Source: Thermoanaerobaculia bacterium
GTDB taxonomy: Bacteria; Acidobacteriota; Thermoanaerobaculia; UBA5066
Length of the DNA stretch: 64,000 nucleotides
Assembly (NCBI GenBank): GCA_022071945.1
Contig: JAJVIN010000051.1
Location: forward strand, 20,528-84,527
Direction: 5' to 3'
Each line of letters begins with the position of its first letter. Position 1 is the first letter of the stretch. This document shows positions 1 to 8,354 of this stretch, piece after piece. Both the position numbers and the translations under genes were made by a program. A model generated the notes under the pieces. The model made no database searches. It worked only from the letters and a program-made list of their open reading frames with translations, and was not told where the DNA came from.

Positions 1-306
1 AAGGGGAGGCCGGGCCCGCAGGCCCGGGAGGGGTCAGCGCCCTCTCCCTCGATCCACCCGCTCCTTCCGGCTGACCCCGTGGACCCCTCCGGCGCTCACG
101 CGCCACCTCCCCTTCGTAAGGGGAGGCCCGGAGGGCCCCTTCGGCACCGCCAGCACATATGTAGCTGCATATGTAGCTGCACACGTCGCTGTCCGTCCCC
201 GCGTCGCATCGCGGGTGGACTCCGTGCGGCCGACGTGCCCCGTCAGCTGATCTCTCGCCGGGAACCTCCGGGCTCGATCCCGCCTGGGGGTCTCCCAAAC
301 CCTTCG
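1..306. repeat. ~310-bp repeat unit, copy A (left end cut by window)
   Basis: This is the first of five near-tandem copies of one unit. Each unit opens with a short palindrome (CCTCCCCTTGCGAAGGGGAGG type), then a GC hairpin and GGGAGGGGTC, about 100 bp of spacer, an inverted counterpart ending in CCTCCCCTTCGTAAGGGGAGG, and a ~150-bp tail ending in TCTCCCA. In this copy the tail holds a small internal duplication of ATATGTAGCTGC near 158-181. Any reading frame through it is produced by the repeat and is not a credible gene. Confidence 0.85.
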
Positions 307-619
307 CCTCCCCTTGCGAAGGGGAGGCCGGGCCCGCAGGCCCGGGAGGGGTCAGCGCCCTCTCCCTCGATTCGCCCGCTCCTTCCGGCTGACCCCGTGG
401 ACCCCTCCGGCGCTCACGCGCCACCTCCCCTTCGTAAGGGGAGGCTCGGAGGGCCCCTTCGGCACCGCCAGCACATATGTAGCTGCACACGTCGCTGTCC
501 GTCAACGCGTCGCATCGCGGATGGACTCCGTGGGGCCGACGTGCCGCGCCAGCCGATCTCTTGCGAGGGACCCGGGCTCGATCCCCCATGAGGTCCCCGC
601 TGCCTCCCCAGTCCCGGTG
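307..619. repeat. ~310-bp repeat unit, copy B
   Basis: This copy follows copy A directly and has the same order of parts: palindrome at its start, inverted palindrome near 423-444, and a tail with CACATATGTAGCTGCAC. Its tail end has diverged and lacks the clean TCTCCCA found at the end of copies A, C and D. The high identity between copies suggests recent amplification or gene conversion. Confidence 0.85.
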
Positions 620-916
620 CCTCCCCTTGCGAAGGGGAGGCCGGGCCCGCAGGCCCGGGAGGGGTCAGCGCCCTCTCCCTCGATCCACCCGCTCCTTCCG
701 GCTGACCCCGTGGACCCCTCCGGCGCTCACGCGCCACCTCCCCTTCGTAAGGGGAGGCTCGGAGGGCCCCTTCGGCACCGCCAGCACATATGTAGCTGCA
801 CACGTCGCTGTCCGTCAACGCGTCGCATCGCGGATGGACTCCGTGGGGCCGACGTGCCGCGCCAGCTGATCTCTCGCCGGGAACCTCCGGGCTCGATCCC
901 CCATGAGGATCTCCCA
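620..916. repeat. ~310-bp repeat unit, copy C
   Basis: This is the third copy, almost identical to copy B over the central part. It ends in TCTCCCA at 910-916, just before the DUF559 gene region. The same heptamer recurs at 1377-1383 on the other side of that gene. Confidence 0.85.
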
Positions 917-1002
917 GCCCAGGAAACGGCGTTCGGTTCAGCGGCACATTCGATGAGAAGATCTCGAGCGCCTTGACAAAGCTCTTCAATAGATCCGTCA
1001 AC

Positions 1003-1344
1003 ATGGCGGTGAGGCGCAAGCTCCGCAAGGAGACAACACCCGCAGAGCAGCGGCTTTGGAGCCAAATCCGGCGTGTTCAGCTCGAAGGCCTTCGCTTCAG
1101 GCGGCAGTTCGGAATCGGACCCTTCATCGTGGATTTCTACTGTCCCCAGGCACGCCTGGCGATCGAGGTAGACGGACCTAGTCACTACGAAGAAGGCGCT
1201 CAGGAGTCAGACCGATCCCGGCAGGCTTTCCTGGAGCGTCGCGGCATTCGCGTGCTGAGATTCACGAACCGAGAGGTCCACGAACAAATCGAAGGCGTGC
1301 TCTCTGCCATCCAAAGAGCACTCGGTGACATGTCGAGTCAGTAG
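1003..1344 (+). CDS. DUF559 domain protein (Vsr/PD-(D/E)xK-like endonuclease)
   Basis: The product is about 113 residues and is predicted to be a small PD-(D/E)xK-fold nuclease of the DUF559/Vsr-like family. Family hallmarks are visible: an N-terminal RRKLRKETTPAEQRLW segment, RFRRQFGIGPFIVDFYC, and the active-site-like AIEVDGPSHYE followed by RGIRVLRFTN. I chose ATG 1003 because family members normally begin just before this basic segment; an in-frame TTG at 973 would add ten residues. The gene sits between repeat copies C and D, and TCTCCCA occurs on both sides (910-916 and 1377-1383), as if a ~460-bp cassette had been inserted at the end of a repeat unit. Its cellular role is unknown; repair or selfish nuclease are both possible. 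Confidence 0.8.
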   Translation: MAVRRKLRKETTPAEQRLWSQIRRVQLEGLRFRRQFGIGPFIVDFYCPQARLAIEVDGPSHYEEGAQESDRSRQAFLERRGIRVLRFTNREVHEQIEGVLSAIQRALGDMSSQ

Positions 1345-1376
1345 GGCCAGACTCCTCCTCGATCGGAACAAGCCCG

Positions 1377-1700
1377 TCTCCCAAACCCTTCGCCTCCCCT
1401 TGCGAAGGGGAGGCCGGGCCCGCAGGCCCGGGAGGGGTCAGCGCCCGCTCCCTCGATTCGCCCGCTCCTTCCGGCTGCCCCCCCGTGGACCCCTCCGGCG
1501 CTCACGCGCCACATCCCCTTCGTAAGGGGAGGCTCGGAGGGCCCCTTCGGCACCGCCAGCACATATGTAGCTGCACACGTCGCTGTCCGTCAACGCGTCG
1601 CATCGCGGATGGACTCCGTGCGGCCGACGGGCCCCGTCAGCTGATCTCTCGCCGGGAACCTCCGGGCTCGATCCCGCCTGGGGGTCTCCCAAACCCTTCG
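1377..1700. repeat. ~310-bp repeat unit, copy D, with tail end of the preceding unit
   Basis: Bases 1377-1392 are the exact tail end (TCTCCCAAACCCTTCG) seen after copies A and D, so they belong to a unit whose body is missing. A complete unit then runs from 1393 to about 1700. This arrangement supports a break of the array by the DUF559 cassette. Confidence 0.8.
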
Positions 1701-1858
1701 CCTCCCCTTGCGAAGGGGAGGCCGAGCCCTCAGGCCCGGGAGGGGTCAGCGCCCTCTCCCTCGATCCACCCGCTCCTTCCGGCTGACCCCGTGGACCCCT
1801 CCGGCGCTCACGCGCCACCTCCCCTTCGTAAGGGAAGGCTCGGAGGGGCGCCCCGTGC
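1701..1858. repeat. Half-length repeat copy E (150-bp inverted-repeat element)
   Basis: Only the first half of the unit is present: the opening palindrome, spacer, and inverted closing palindrome near 1817-1838 with one change (AAGGGAAGG). It lacks the 150-bp tail. The same half occurs alone at 6396-6545, so this ~150-bp inverted-repeat-bounded block looks like the basic mobile or amplifying element. Confidence 0.75.
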
Positions 1859-1925
1859 GAGAATCAGGGGTTCCGGACCTCGTGCCCTTTCGCCGGTGCG
1901 ATGGATTCCCCACGGAGAGAACAGA

Positions 1926-3995
1926 GTGATCCCATCCCTCAATCAAGAGATCGCGAGCGCCATCAACGCCTCGTGCCATAAGCTCTTCGGGACGCTGCCG
2001 CCGAGGCTCGTCCTGGAAACGCCGCCGAAGGTCGAGCTCGGCGATGTGGCCATCCCGGCCGCCTTCGAGCTCGCCAAGGTCCTGAGACGGCCTCCGCGCA
2101 AGATCGCCGAGGACCTCGCTTCGGCACTCGAACTCCCGGAGTTCGTCAGGGAACGCCGGGTCGAGGGGGGCGGGTACATCAACCTCTTCCTCGACCGGCC
2201 CCGGACGATGGCCCTTCTTCTCGCCCCGAGGCCGCCCCGGACGCCCGAGGGCCCGAAGACCATCATCGAGCACACCAACATCAACCCCAACAAGGCGGCG
2301 CACATCGGCCACCTGCGAAACGCCGTTCTCGGCGACGTCCTCGTCCGGACGCTCCGGCACCTCGGCCGCCGTGTCGAGGTCCAGAACTACCTCGACGACA
2401 CAGGCGTCCAGGTCGCAGACGTCGTGGTCGGTCTCGCCCATGCCAAGGAGCTCGTCGACTCGGGCCGGGCCGCCGCCATGGCCCGCGAGATCGAGGAGAT
2501 CCTCGACGCCTTTCCCCACGACCTGCCCGGCGTTCCCGCCCGGCAGCTCGGCGACCTCACGTGGGACCTCTACGCCCTCGTCGGACGCACCTACACGCAG
2601 GACCCGTCCCTCGAGAGCGAGCGCAAGAAGACTCTCCACATCGTGGAATCGGCTGCCCTGGGGCGGGAGCTTTCAGGAGAAGAGGCTCGTCTGGCGAGGC
2701 TCGGAGTGCGGCTCGCCGAGGCCATCGTGCGGTGCCACCTCCTGACCATGGCCCGGCTCGGCGTCTCGTACGACGTCCTGCCGAGAGAGAGCGACATCTT
2801 GGCCCGGCGCTTCTGGGATCGCGCCTTTTCCCTCCTGAAGGAGGCGGGAGCCGTCCAGCTGGAAACCGAGGGAAAGAACGCCGGATGCTGGGTGATGAAA
2901 CTCGAGGGCTCCTCCGAGTTCGCCGGCATGGAGGATGCCGACAAGATCCTCGTCCGCTCCAACGGTACCGTCACCTACACCGGCAAGGACGTCGCCTACC
3001 AGCTCTGGAAGTTCGGCCTTCTGGGAAGCGACTTCGAATACGAGCCGGCTCCCTACGTCGACATCGACGGCCAGCCGCTGTTTCACGCCTCGGACGGCAT
3101 CTCGCCGCTCTACCGGTCCCGCCATGACGAGACGGGCGCCGACCCGTCTGCCCGCGGCCGCTTTGGCAAGGGGGAAACCGTCATCAACGTCATCGACGTG
3201 AGACAGAGCTACCCGCAGAAGGTCGTGAAGGAGGCCGTCCGGCGGGCCGGGTTCCCCGAGGCCTCGAGCCGCTCCATCCACTTCTCCTACGAGATGGTGG
3301 CGCTCACGCCGGCCGCCGCGACGGAGATGGGATTCGAGCTCTCCGAGGACGACCAGAAGCGGGCCTTCGTCGAGATGTCGGGAAGGAAGGGCCTCGGCGT
3401 GAAGGCCGACGACCTCCTGGATCAGCTCGTCGAGAAGGCTCACGAGCAGATCGCCGCCCGCTCGGGTGGCGAGCCCGTCGAGCCCGGACGTGCAGAGGCG
3501 ATCGCCATCGGGGCGCTGCGCGTTTACATGACGCGGTTCTCGCGCAACAAGGTCATCGCCTTCGACTTCGACGAGGCGCTGGCCTTCGAGGGAGACACCG
3601 GCCCCTACCTCCAGTACGCCGCCGTTCGCGCCAACAACATCTTCCGCAAGCTGGCCTCCCAGGGACTTGCCGGCAGGCTCTCGAGCGGGGAGAGGACGGG
3701 GCTCGCCACGCGCCCCGCCGCCCAGTGCGACGACAACCTCTGGGACGTCGTCCGCACGTGCGCCAGGACCGCGGAAACCTTCGAGAAGGTGGGCGACTCC
3801 CTGGAGGTCTCCTTCCTCGTCCGTCACGCTCTCGCGCTGGCGCAGGCCTTCCACCACCTCTATCACACGCACCCCATCCTCCAGGCCCCAGACGACGCGA
3901 CGCGCCTCGCCCGGAGGGCGGCACTCGAGCTCGTCCTCTCGACCCTGGAGGAAATCCTCGACGTCATCGGCGTCCCCATTCCGGAACGGATGTGA
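1926..3995 (+). CDS. argS: Arginyl-tRNA synthetase
   Basis: This class I synthetase attaches arginine to tRNA-Arg in the cytoplasm. The 689-residue product has the N-terminal additional domain (to about residue 90), a HIGH signature as HIGHLRNAVLGD after NPNKAA, the KMSKS-loop equivalent MSGRKGLGVKADDL, and a C-terminal DALR anticodon-binding domain (FSRNKVIAFDF, then a helical end). I chose GTG 1926 because GGAGAG lies just upstream and the family's N-terminus starts here; the longer frame upstream runs through repeat DNA. At 689 residues it is longer than the usual 550-600. The extra length lies mainly in an insertion about 150-260 residues in, after the HIGH motif. GTG 3992 overlaps its stop, but the next gene more likely starts at 4025. 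Confidence 0.95.
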   Translation: MIPSLNQEIASAINASCHKLFGTLPPRLVLETPPKVELGDVAIPAAFELAKVLRRPPRKIAEDLASALELPEFVRERRVEGGGYINLFLDRPRTMALLLAPRPPRTPEGPKTIIEHTNINPNKAAHIGHLRNAVLGDVLVRTLRHLGRRVEVQNYLDDTGVQVADVVVGLAHAKELVDSGRAAAMAREIEEILDAFPHDLPGVPARQLGDLTWDLYALVGRTYTQDPSLESERKKTLHIVESAALGRELSGEEARLARLGVRLAEAIVRCHLLTMARLGVSYDVLPRESDILARRFWDRAFSLLKEAGAVQLETEGKNAGCWVMKLEGSSEFAGMEDADKILVRSNGTVTYTGKDVAYQLWKFGLLGSDFEYEPAPYVDIDGQPLFHASDGISPLYRSRHDETGADPSARGRFGKGETVINVIDVRQSYPQKVVKEAVRRAGFPEASSRSIHFSYEMVALTPAAATEMGFELSEDDQKRAFVEMSGRKGLGVKADDLLDQLVEKAHEQIAARSGGEPVEPGRAEAIAIGALRVYMTRFSRNKVIAFDFDEALAFEGDTGPYLQYAAVRANNIFRKLASQGLAGRLSSGERTGLATRPAAQCDDNLWDVVRTCARTAETFEKVGDSLEVSFLVRHALALAQAFHHLYHTHPILQAPDDATRLARRAALELVLSTLEEILDVIGVPIPERM

Positions 3996-4024
3996 GCCCC
4001 CGGGAGAGGAGCGAGGAGAGTCGC

Positions 4025-4534
4025 GTGCTCGAGTCCACGCTGGAAGTCGAGGTGCTTTCCCGAGGGGATGTGGAGAGAGTCTGGCCTCTTCTGAAGAAAG
4101 TTCTCATCGACGAGCACCGGCTCATGCCAGAGAGATCCCTCCGGACGCTCTGGGAGGGAGAGACGCGCTCGGCGGGGACCGAGATTCTCGTGTCCGGGCG
4201 GACGGAAGACCCGGCGGGGTGTCTCGTTCTCAGTGAGGGTCCCGCCCTCCCGGTGAGGACCGCCCTGGTCTCGCTGTGGGCGGTCGATCCCGACCGGCGC
4301 GGACACGGGGCCGGACGGGAGCTCCTCAGGGTCGCGATCGCCAGAGTCCGGCAGAAGGGGATCCCTTGCCTCCGCGTCCGGACGTTCGCGACGCTGACGA
4401 GCCCGGTCCGGGTGCTCTGGTCATTGGGATTTCGGGTCCGGGGACTGGATGTGCTCGCCGCCGAGCCGTCCCGGGAACTCCTCGTCTTCGAGAGGGCCCT
4501 GGGAACGGGAAGCGATGAGAGGGAAGGAGGCTGA
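4025..4534 (+). CDS. GNAT family N-acetyltransferase
   Basis: The 169-residue product fits the GNAT fold, which uses acetyl-CoA to acetylate an amine; its substrate cannot be told from sequence. Visible hallmarks are a beta strand TALVSLWAVDPDRR, the acetyl-CoA loop RRGHGAGRELLRVAI (Q/RxxGxG/A pattern) and a C-terminal LWSLGFRVRGLD. GTG 4025 is preferred because GGAGAGGAGCGAGGAGAG ends five bases before it; GTG 3992, overlapping the argS stop, is possible. It lies 29 bp after argS and overlaps the region that codes the ribosome-binding site of the next GNAT, so the three genes are probably one transcript. Confidence 0.8.
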   Translation: MLESTLEVEVLSRGDVERVWPLLKKVLIDEHRLMPERSLRTLWEGETRSAGTEILVSGRTEDPAGCLVLSEGPALPVRTALVSLWAVDPDRRGHGAGRELLRVAIARVRQKGIPCLRVRTFATLTSPVRVLWSLGFRVRGLDVLAAEPSRELLVFERALGTGSDEREGG

Positions 4535-4538
4535 CGCC

Positions 4539-5093
4539 GTGCTGAGCGGGTCTCTCGTGCGTCTGCGGCCCGTTCGCGAGGAGGACGTCGACTGGCTCGT
4601 CGAGGAGTCGGGCAAGCCGGCAGGCCTCGGCGAGTTCGAGCCGTTCACCTTCGGCCGTTCCGAAATGCTCCGGTGGGAGTTCCAGGAAAGCCGGCTCCTC
4701 TCCTCCGACAACACCCGGCTCATCATCGAGGAGCGGTCTGGCGGCCGCAGGATCGGTGTCGCCGCGATCGAGGAGCTCGAGTGGCACGCGCGCACCGCCC
4801 GCATCAGGGCCACGATCCTCGACCCGCACGAGCGCGGCAAGGGCTTCGGGACGGATGCCCACAGGCTCCTGGTTTCCTACCTTTTCAGGCACCTCGGACT
4901 CGTGCGAATAGAAGCCTTCGTGGCGGCCGGGAACCTGGCCGCGCAGAGCGTTCTCAGAAAGCTCGGATTCCAGGAGGAGGGGCGGCTCCGGGCCCGGCTC
5001 TTCGCCCACGGACAGCGCCACGACATCCTGGTCTTCGGCCTTCTCTCCGACGAGCACAAGAACCAGTCGGGACGCGAGATCATCCTGATCTGA
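4539..5093 (+). CDS. GNAT acetyltransferase, RimJ/RimL-like
   Basis: The 184-residue product has the features of the RimJ/RimL branch of GNATs, which acetylate protein N-termini, antibiotics or small amines. It opens with GSLVRLRPVREEDVDWL, carries the acetyl-CoA loop HERGKGFGTDAHRLL and ends with AAQSVLRKLGFQEEGRLR, the typical last strands. GTG 4539 is chosen because GGAAGGAGG at 4522-4530 is an excellent ribosome-binding site at the right distance; ATG 4515 in the same frame has no such site. Four bases separate it from the preceding GNAT gene, so the two are co-transcribed. Confidence 0.85.
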   Translation: MLSGSLVRLRPVREEDVDWLVEESGKPAGLGEFEPFTFGRSEMLRWEFQESRLLSSDNTRLIIEERSGGRRIGVAAIEELEWHARTARIRATILDPHERGKGFGTDAHRLLVSYLFRHLGLVRIEAFVAAGNLAAQSVLRKLGFQEEGRLRARLFAHGQRHDILVFGLLSDEHKNQSGREIILI

Positions 5094-5233
5094 AGTTCTT
5101 GCCGGGGCTCTACATCCGGACTCCTGCCCGTCTTCCCGGTGCTAGCATGACTGGCACATTCGTCATCAGGGCTCGGTCCTGCCGAGAAAACGCCCGAGCG
5201 CGGTGTGAATGGACAGGAAGGAGAGACAGCAGG

Positions 5234-6028
5234 ATGACGGGACTCGACACGACACGCGGCGGACGGCCTCGCCTGTTGGCCGCAACCGCCATGGCCCTGT
5301 GCTTTCTATCGATAGTCGCAGTGGCCGCCCCCAAGGTTGACCCGGAGGCTGACAAGGTGCTCCGGGCCATGGCGAAGTACGTCGGAGGGCTGCAGGCCTT
5401 CAGCTTCAGCCTCGACCTCGACAACGAGATCCTCGACACGGCCGGTCAAAAGCTGCAGCTGAGCAGCTCGTCGAAGATAGCCGTGGAGAGGCCCAACAAG
5501 CTCTACATCTACCGGCAGGGCACGCTCGCCGACTCCGAACTCTTCTTCGATGGCAAGGCCGTGACGCTGTTCAGCAAGGAGAAGAACTTCTACTTCCAGC
5601 TCCAGAGCCCCGGGACAATCGACGACGCGATCAACGCGGTGCGGTCCCAGACGGAGATCGACGCGGCTGGAGCCGACCTCCTCTATGCCGACCCGTACCC
5701 GGGCCTGACGACCGACCTCGTGTCCGGACAGTACTTGGGCCGTTCCTTCGTCCACGGCGTCGAGTGCCACCACCTCGCCTTCCGGGCCGACAAGGTCGAC
5801 TGGCAGATCTGGGTGCGAGACGGCGACGCGCCCGTGCCGATGAAGTACGTCATCACGACGAAGTGGGTGACGGGCGCGCCCCAGTACAGTATCCGGTTCC
5901 GTGACTGGGACACGAAATCAAAGGCTCAGCCCGAGAGGTTCAAGTTCACGGCTCCAGCAGGAGCCAAGCTCTTGAAGGCGATCTCGGCGGACGCGATCGG
6001 CGAGCTCTTCGCCGAGGAGGAGAAGTGA
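5234..6028 (+). CDS. Secreted DUF2092-family protein
   Basis: The 264-residue product begins with a signal peptide (basic RPRLL, then a hydrophobic stretch ending in VAVAAP near residue 34) and continues as a DUF2092-type beta-rich periplasmic protein related to the LolA/LolB fold. Family features seen are DKVLRAMAKYVGGLQAFSF, IAVERPNKLYIYRQG, SELFFDGKAVTLF and FVHGVECHHLAFR. The exact function of the family is not established; a lipid- or lipoprotein-binding role is inferred from the fold. ATG 5234 follows GGAAGGAGAG. The stop overlaps the start of the next gene by one base, so the two are translationally linked. Confidence 0.85.
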   Translation: MTGLDTTRGGRPRLLAATAMALCFLSIVAVAAPKVDPEADKVLRAMAKYVGGLQAFSFSLDLDNEILDTAGQKLQLSSSSKIAVERPNKLYIYRQGTLADSELFFDGKAVTLFSKEKNFYFQLQSPGTIDDAINAVRSQTEIDAAGADLLYADPYPGLTTDLVSGQYLGRSFVHGVECHHLAFRADKVDWQIWVRDGDAPVPMKYVITTKWVTGAPQYSIRFRDWDTKSKAQPERFKFTAPAGAKLLKAISADAIGELFAEEEK

Positions 6029-6342
6029 TGAGGCCCACCGTCAGGAAGACTCGCGCCGCCCTGGTTCTTCTGGCCGCCGCCCTGACGTGTGACGCCTGGC
6101 TGCCCGGAGCTCCGGCCGCGAAAGAGGCCGAAGCCGTCGTGGGCCGGCCGATGACGCCCGCCAGCGTCGCGGGAGTCGCGCGCCGCACGACCCGGCGGAC
6201 GATCCGCCGAACCTCCATGTACGTGGCTTCCCTCCCTCCGAACTGCACGACCATCGTCATCGAGGGTATGACCCTGCAGCAGTGCGGGGGTACCTACTAT
6301 CAGCCCTCCGGCAACCAGTACGTCGTCGTGATCGTGGACTGA
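6028..6342 (+). CDS. Small secreted protein of unknown function
   Basis: The 104-residue product has a signal peptide (RKTRAALVLLAAALTCDAW) and a short mature part ending in NCTTIVIEGMTLQQCGG and YYQPSGNQYVVVIVD. Two cysteines flank a predicted hairpin, and the ending resembles small periplasmic proteins that often follow DUF2092 genes. Its ATG shares one base with the stop of the DUF2092 gene, so the pair probably works together at the cell envelope. No catalytic motif is visible. Confidence 0.7.
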   Translation: MRPTVRKTRAALVLLAAALTCDAWLPGAPAAKEAEAVVGRPMTPASVAGVARRTTRRTIRRTSMYVASLPPNCTTIVIEGMTLQQCGGTYYQPSGNQYVVVIVD

Positions 6343-6395
6343 CACCCAGACGCCGCGGCACCTTCTCCCTGGGGGAGAAGGGAGGAAAGAGGGGC

Positions 6396-6545
6396 GCCTC
6401 CCCTTCGTAAGGGGAGGCCGGGCCCTCAGGCCCGGGAGGGGTCAGCGCCGTTCTTGTTGGCCGACCCGCGCCATCCGAGGTATCCCCGCGGACCCCTCCG
6501 GCGCTCACGCGCCTGCCTCCCCTTCGTAAGGGGAGGCAAGGACCT
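6396..6545. repeat. Solitary half-length repeat copy F
   Basis: This is a lone copy of the 150-bp inverted-repeat block from 1-1858, with palindromes CCTCCCCTTCGTAAGGGGAGG at both ends. Its inner spacer has diverged, but the GGGAGGGGTCAGCGCC and GACCCCTCCGGCGCTCACGCG segments are kept. It lies between convergent genes. The rest of 6343-6608 holds a short hairpin (CCTTCTCCCTGGGGGAGAAGG) and nothing else I can support. Confidence 0.8.
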
Positions 6546-6608
6546 CCAGACCCGGGGATCACCTCGCCGGCGAGGCGCGCGTTGCCCGGCGGTGGAAGCC
6601 GCCGGGGC

Positions 6609-8297
6609 TCACGCTTCGTCCTCGACGGGATCGAAACGGTCTCCCAGGGACAGCGGGGAAAGGCGAATCCCCGCTCCGTCCTCGATCTCGATGACGACCT
6701 TGTCGTCGCTCGTGAACCCCGCGATCTCGAACTTCGTCGAGCCCGAGATGCGCTCCGGGAGCCGGGAGGAGAACGCGGGTTTCGGCCGGAGCTTCTGCCC
6801 GGTCCGATAGGGCCCCAGCTCCGCTCGCGAGGTCAGGAGGAACGTCCCGTTGCCCAGAGCATCCGGGATGAACTGCCGTCTCGGAACCGCGGGTGCCGGG
6901 TCGGGCGCCTCGGGCGCTGCCGGCGCCGGAGCCGGAGGCTCTGAGACCGGCGGCGGCGGTGGAGGCGGAGCCGGCCTGGGCGGTGGAGGCGCGGGTGGAC
7001 GCGAGAACTCGTGATGCCATTGCCTCTCCGAGATCCCGATGGCGTCGAGTTGGTCGTTGAGCTTCTGGATGTCCTCGTCCCTGGCGAGCTTGTCCGTGTA
7101 GAAGTAGCCGAGGGCCCTGAGAACGACATCCTTCGGATTCTCGACGACGGTCACCGCCCCTCCCGATGCCCGGTTCACCAGCCGGATGTCCTCGAGATAG
7201 GCGAGGAACTCGATCAGCGTCCGCCGCGTGAAGACGAGCCGCTCGCGCCCCTCGCGGCCGATCTCCCGCCTCCTCGCCATCCCCTCGGCGGTCGCATGAA
7301 AGCGTGCGAGCTTCGCGAGGAATCCGCGCATCCCCTGGATCGCCTTCAATTTCGGGAACCGCGAGTCGACCGGGTCTCCGCCGTAGGACACGCCGTTTCT
7401 CCGGAAGGAGGGGATCTCGCCGAAGACCATCAGGGTCAGCATCTGTGCGTACTCGGTCTCCGCCGGAGCCGGCACGTACTTGTAGGCGGTGAAACGGTCC
7501 TTGTACGCGGGGGAGAGCGGCGAGCGGCCGGATGTCTCGGCCGGATTCATCGTCGCGAAGATGCGAAAGCCAGGATGGACCGGCGGCCCCCCCGGCCGCC
7601 CGATCGTGGCCCCTCCGTTCTCGGGAACGGTCAGCGAGGGGTGCTTTTCCAGGACGGGGTTCAGCCGCTCGAGGATCTGGGGTTCCGCAAGGTTGACCTC
7701 GTCAAGGATCAGCCACTGCCCCTTCTCCATGGCCTCGGGAACGGCTCCGTTCTGCCAGCGCCAGTCGGGGATCGAAAGCTCTTCTTCCTTCGCGATCCGC
7801 TGCGACTCGACGAGAGAAAGGCCTCGCCCCTCCCGCCGGGCTCGCTCGACGATCTCGCGTGAAGCGTCCTTGAGGAGTCTCGTGTCGGCGACGAGCTGCC
7901 CGAAGCCCGACGCCAGGAGCCCGTCGTTGGGCACGAATTTCCCGATCAGATCGGAGGTGTCCGTCTGTCCGCTCAGGTTGATCCGGACGAGAGGGTTTCC
8001 CGATCGCATCGCGAGGTACTCGATGGAGCTGGTCTTCGACGTCGACGTCTCGCCCTCGAGAAGGCACGGCTCCCGAAGCCTGACGGCCGTCGCGAGCTTC
8101 TCGAGAAGGGCCGCCGTCCTCTCGTCGATCGCGAAATGAGTGAAGGCCGAGGCGGGCGGGACGAGGGGACTCGCCTCGGGGCACCTTTCGATCTCCACCT
8201 CGAGAACGTGGAGGAAGCGGCCGTCGGCCGTCTCGGCGACCGGCGGCACCGGGCCGCGTCCCGCCCGGCGTCTGTCAGTGAGAGGGAGAGGCGGCAT
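6609..8297 (-). CDS. MoxR/midasin-like AAA+ ATPase
   Basis: The 562-residue product is a AAA+ ATPase of the MoxR/dynein-midasin type, which usually remodels targets together with a VWA partner; the neighbour at 8875-10701 is a fitting one. The P-loop is GETSTSKT at residues 82-89, with serines at positions where GETGTGKT would have glycines. Walker B is LILDE (196-200), followed by a sensor region FRIFATMNPAETSGR. A proline-rich linker (near residues 395-445) leads to a C-terminal domain I do not recognise, ending in IEIEDGAGIRLSPLSLG. ATG 8297 follows GAGGAG. It is the last gene of the minus-strand run, separated from the VWA gene by 577 bp holding a repeat element, so it may have its own promoter. 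Confidence 0.85.
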   Translation of the reverse strand: MPPLPLTDRRRAGRGPVPPVAETADGRFLHVLEVEIERCPEASPLVPPASAFTHFAIDERTAALLEKLATAVRLREPCLLEGETSTSKTSSIEYLAMRSGNPLVRINLSGQTDTSDLIGKFVPNDGLLASGFGQLVADTRLLKDASREIVERARREGRGLSLVESQRIAKEEELSIPDWRWQNGAVPEAMEKGQWLILDEVNLAEPQILERLNPVLEKHPSLTVPENGGATIGRPGGPPVHPGFRIFATMNPAETSGRSPLSPAYKDRFTAYKYVPAPAETEYAQMLTLMVFGEIPSFRRNGVSYGGDPVDSRFPKLKAIQGMRGFLAKLARFHATAEGMARRREIGREGRERLVFTRRTLIEFLAYLEDIRLVNRASGGAVTVVENPKDVVLRALGYFYTDKLARDEDIQKLNDQLDAIGISERQWHHEFSRPPAPPPPRPAPPPPPPPVSEPPAPAPAAPEAPDPAPAVPRRQFIPDALGNGTFLLTSRAELGPYRTGQKLRPKPAFSSRLPERISGSTKFEIAGFTSDDKVVIEIEDGAGIRLSPLSLGDRFDPVEDEA

Positions 8298-8354
8298 GCT
8301 TCACTCCTCGATTCTGGGATGCGGCGTCCATGTTCGCAGAAGATCGTTCTCAAG

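Noticed and set aside
79-976. Open frames of 100-220 codons across the repeat array
   Set aside because: They repeat the same Arg/Pro/Gly-rich peptide in different units and follow the DNA repeats rather than any protein family.
1485-1925. N-terminal extension of argS from an upstream start
   Set aside because: The added stretch is coded by repeat DNA; the real family N-terminus and a ribosome-binding site point to GTG 1926.
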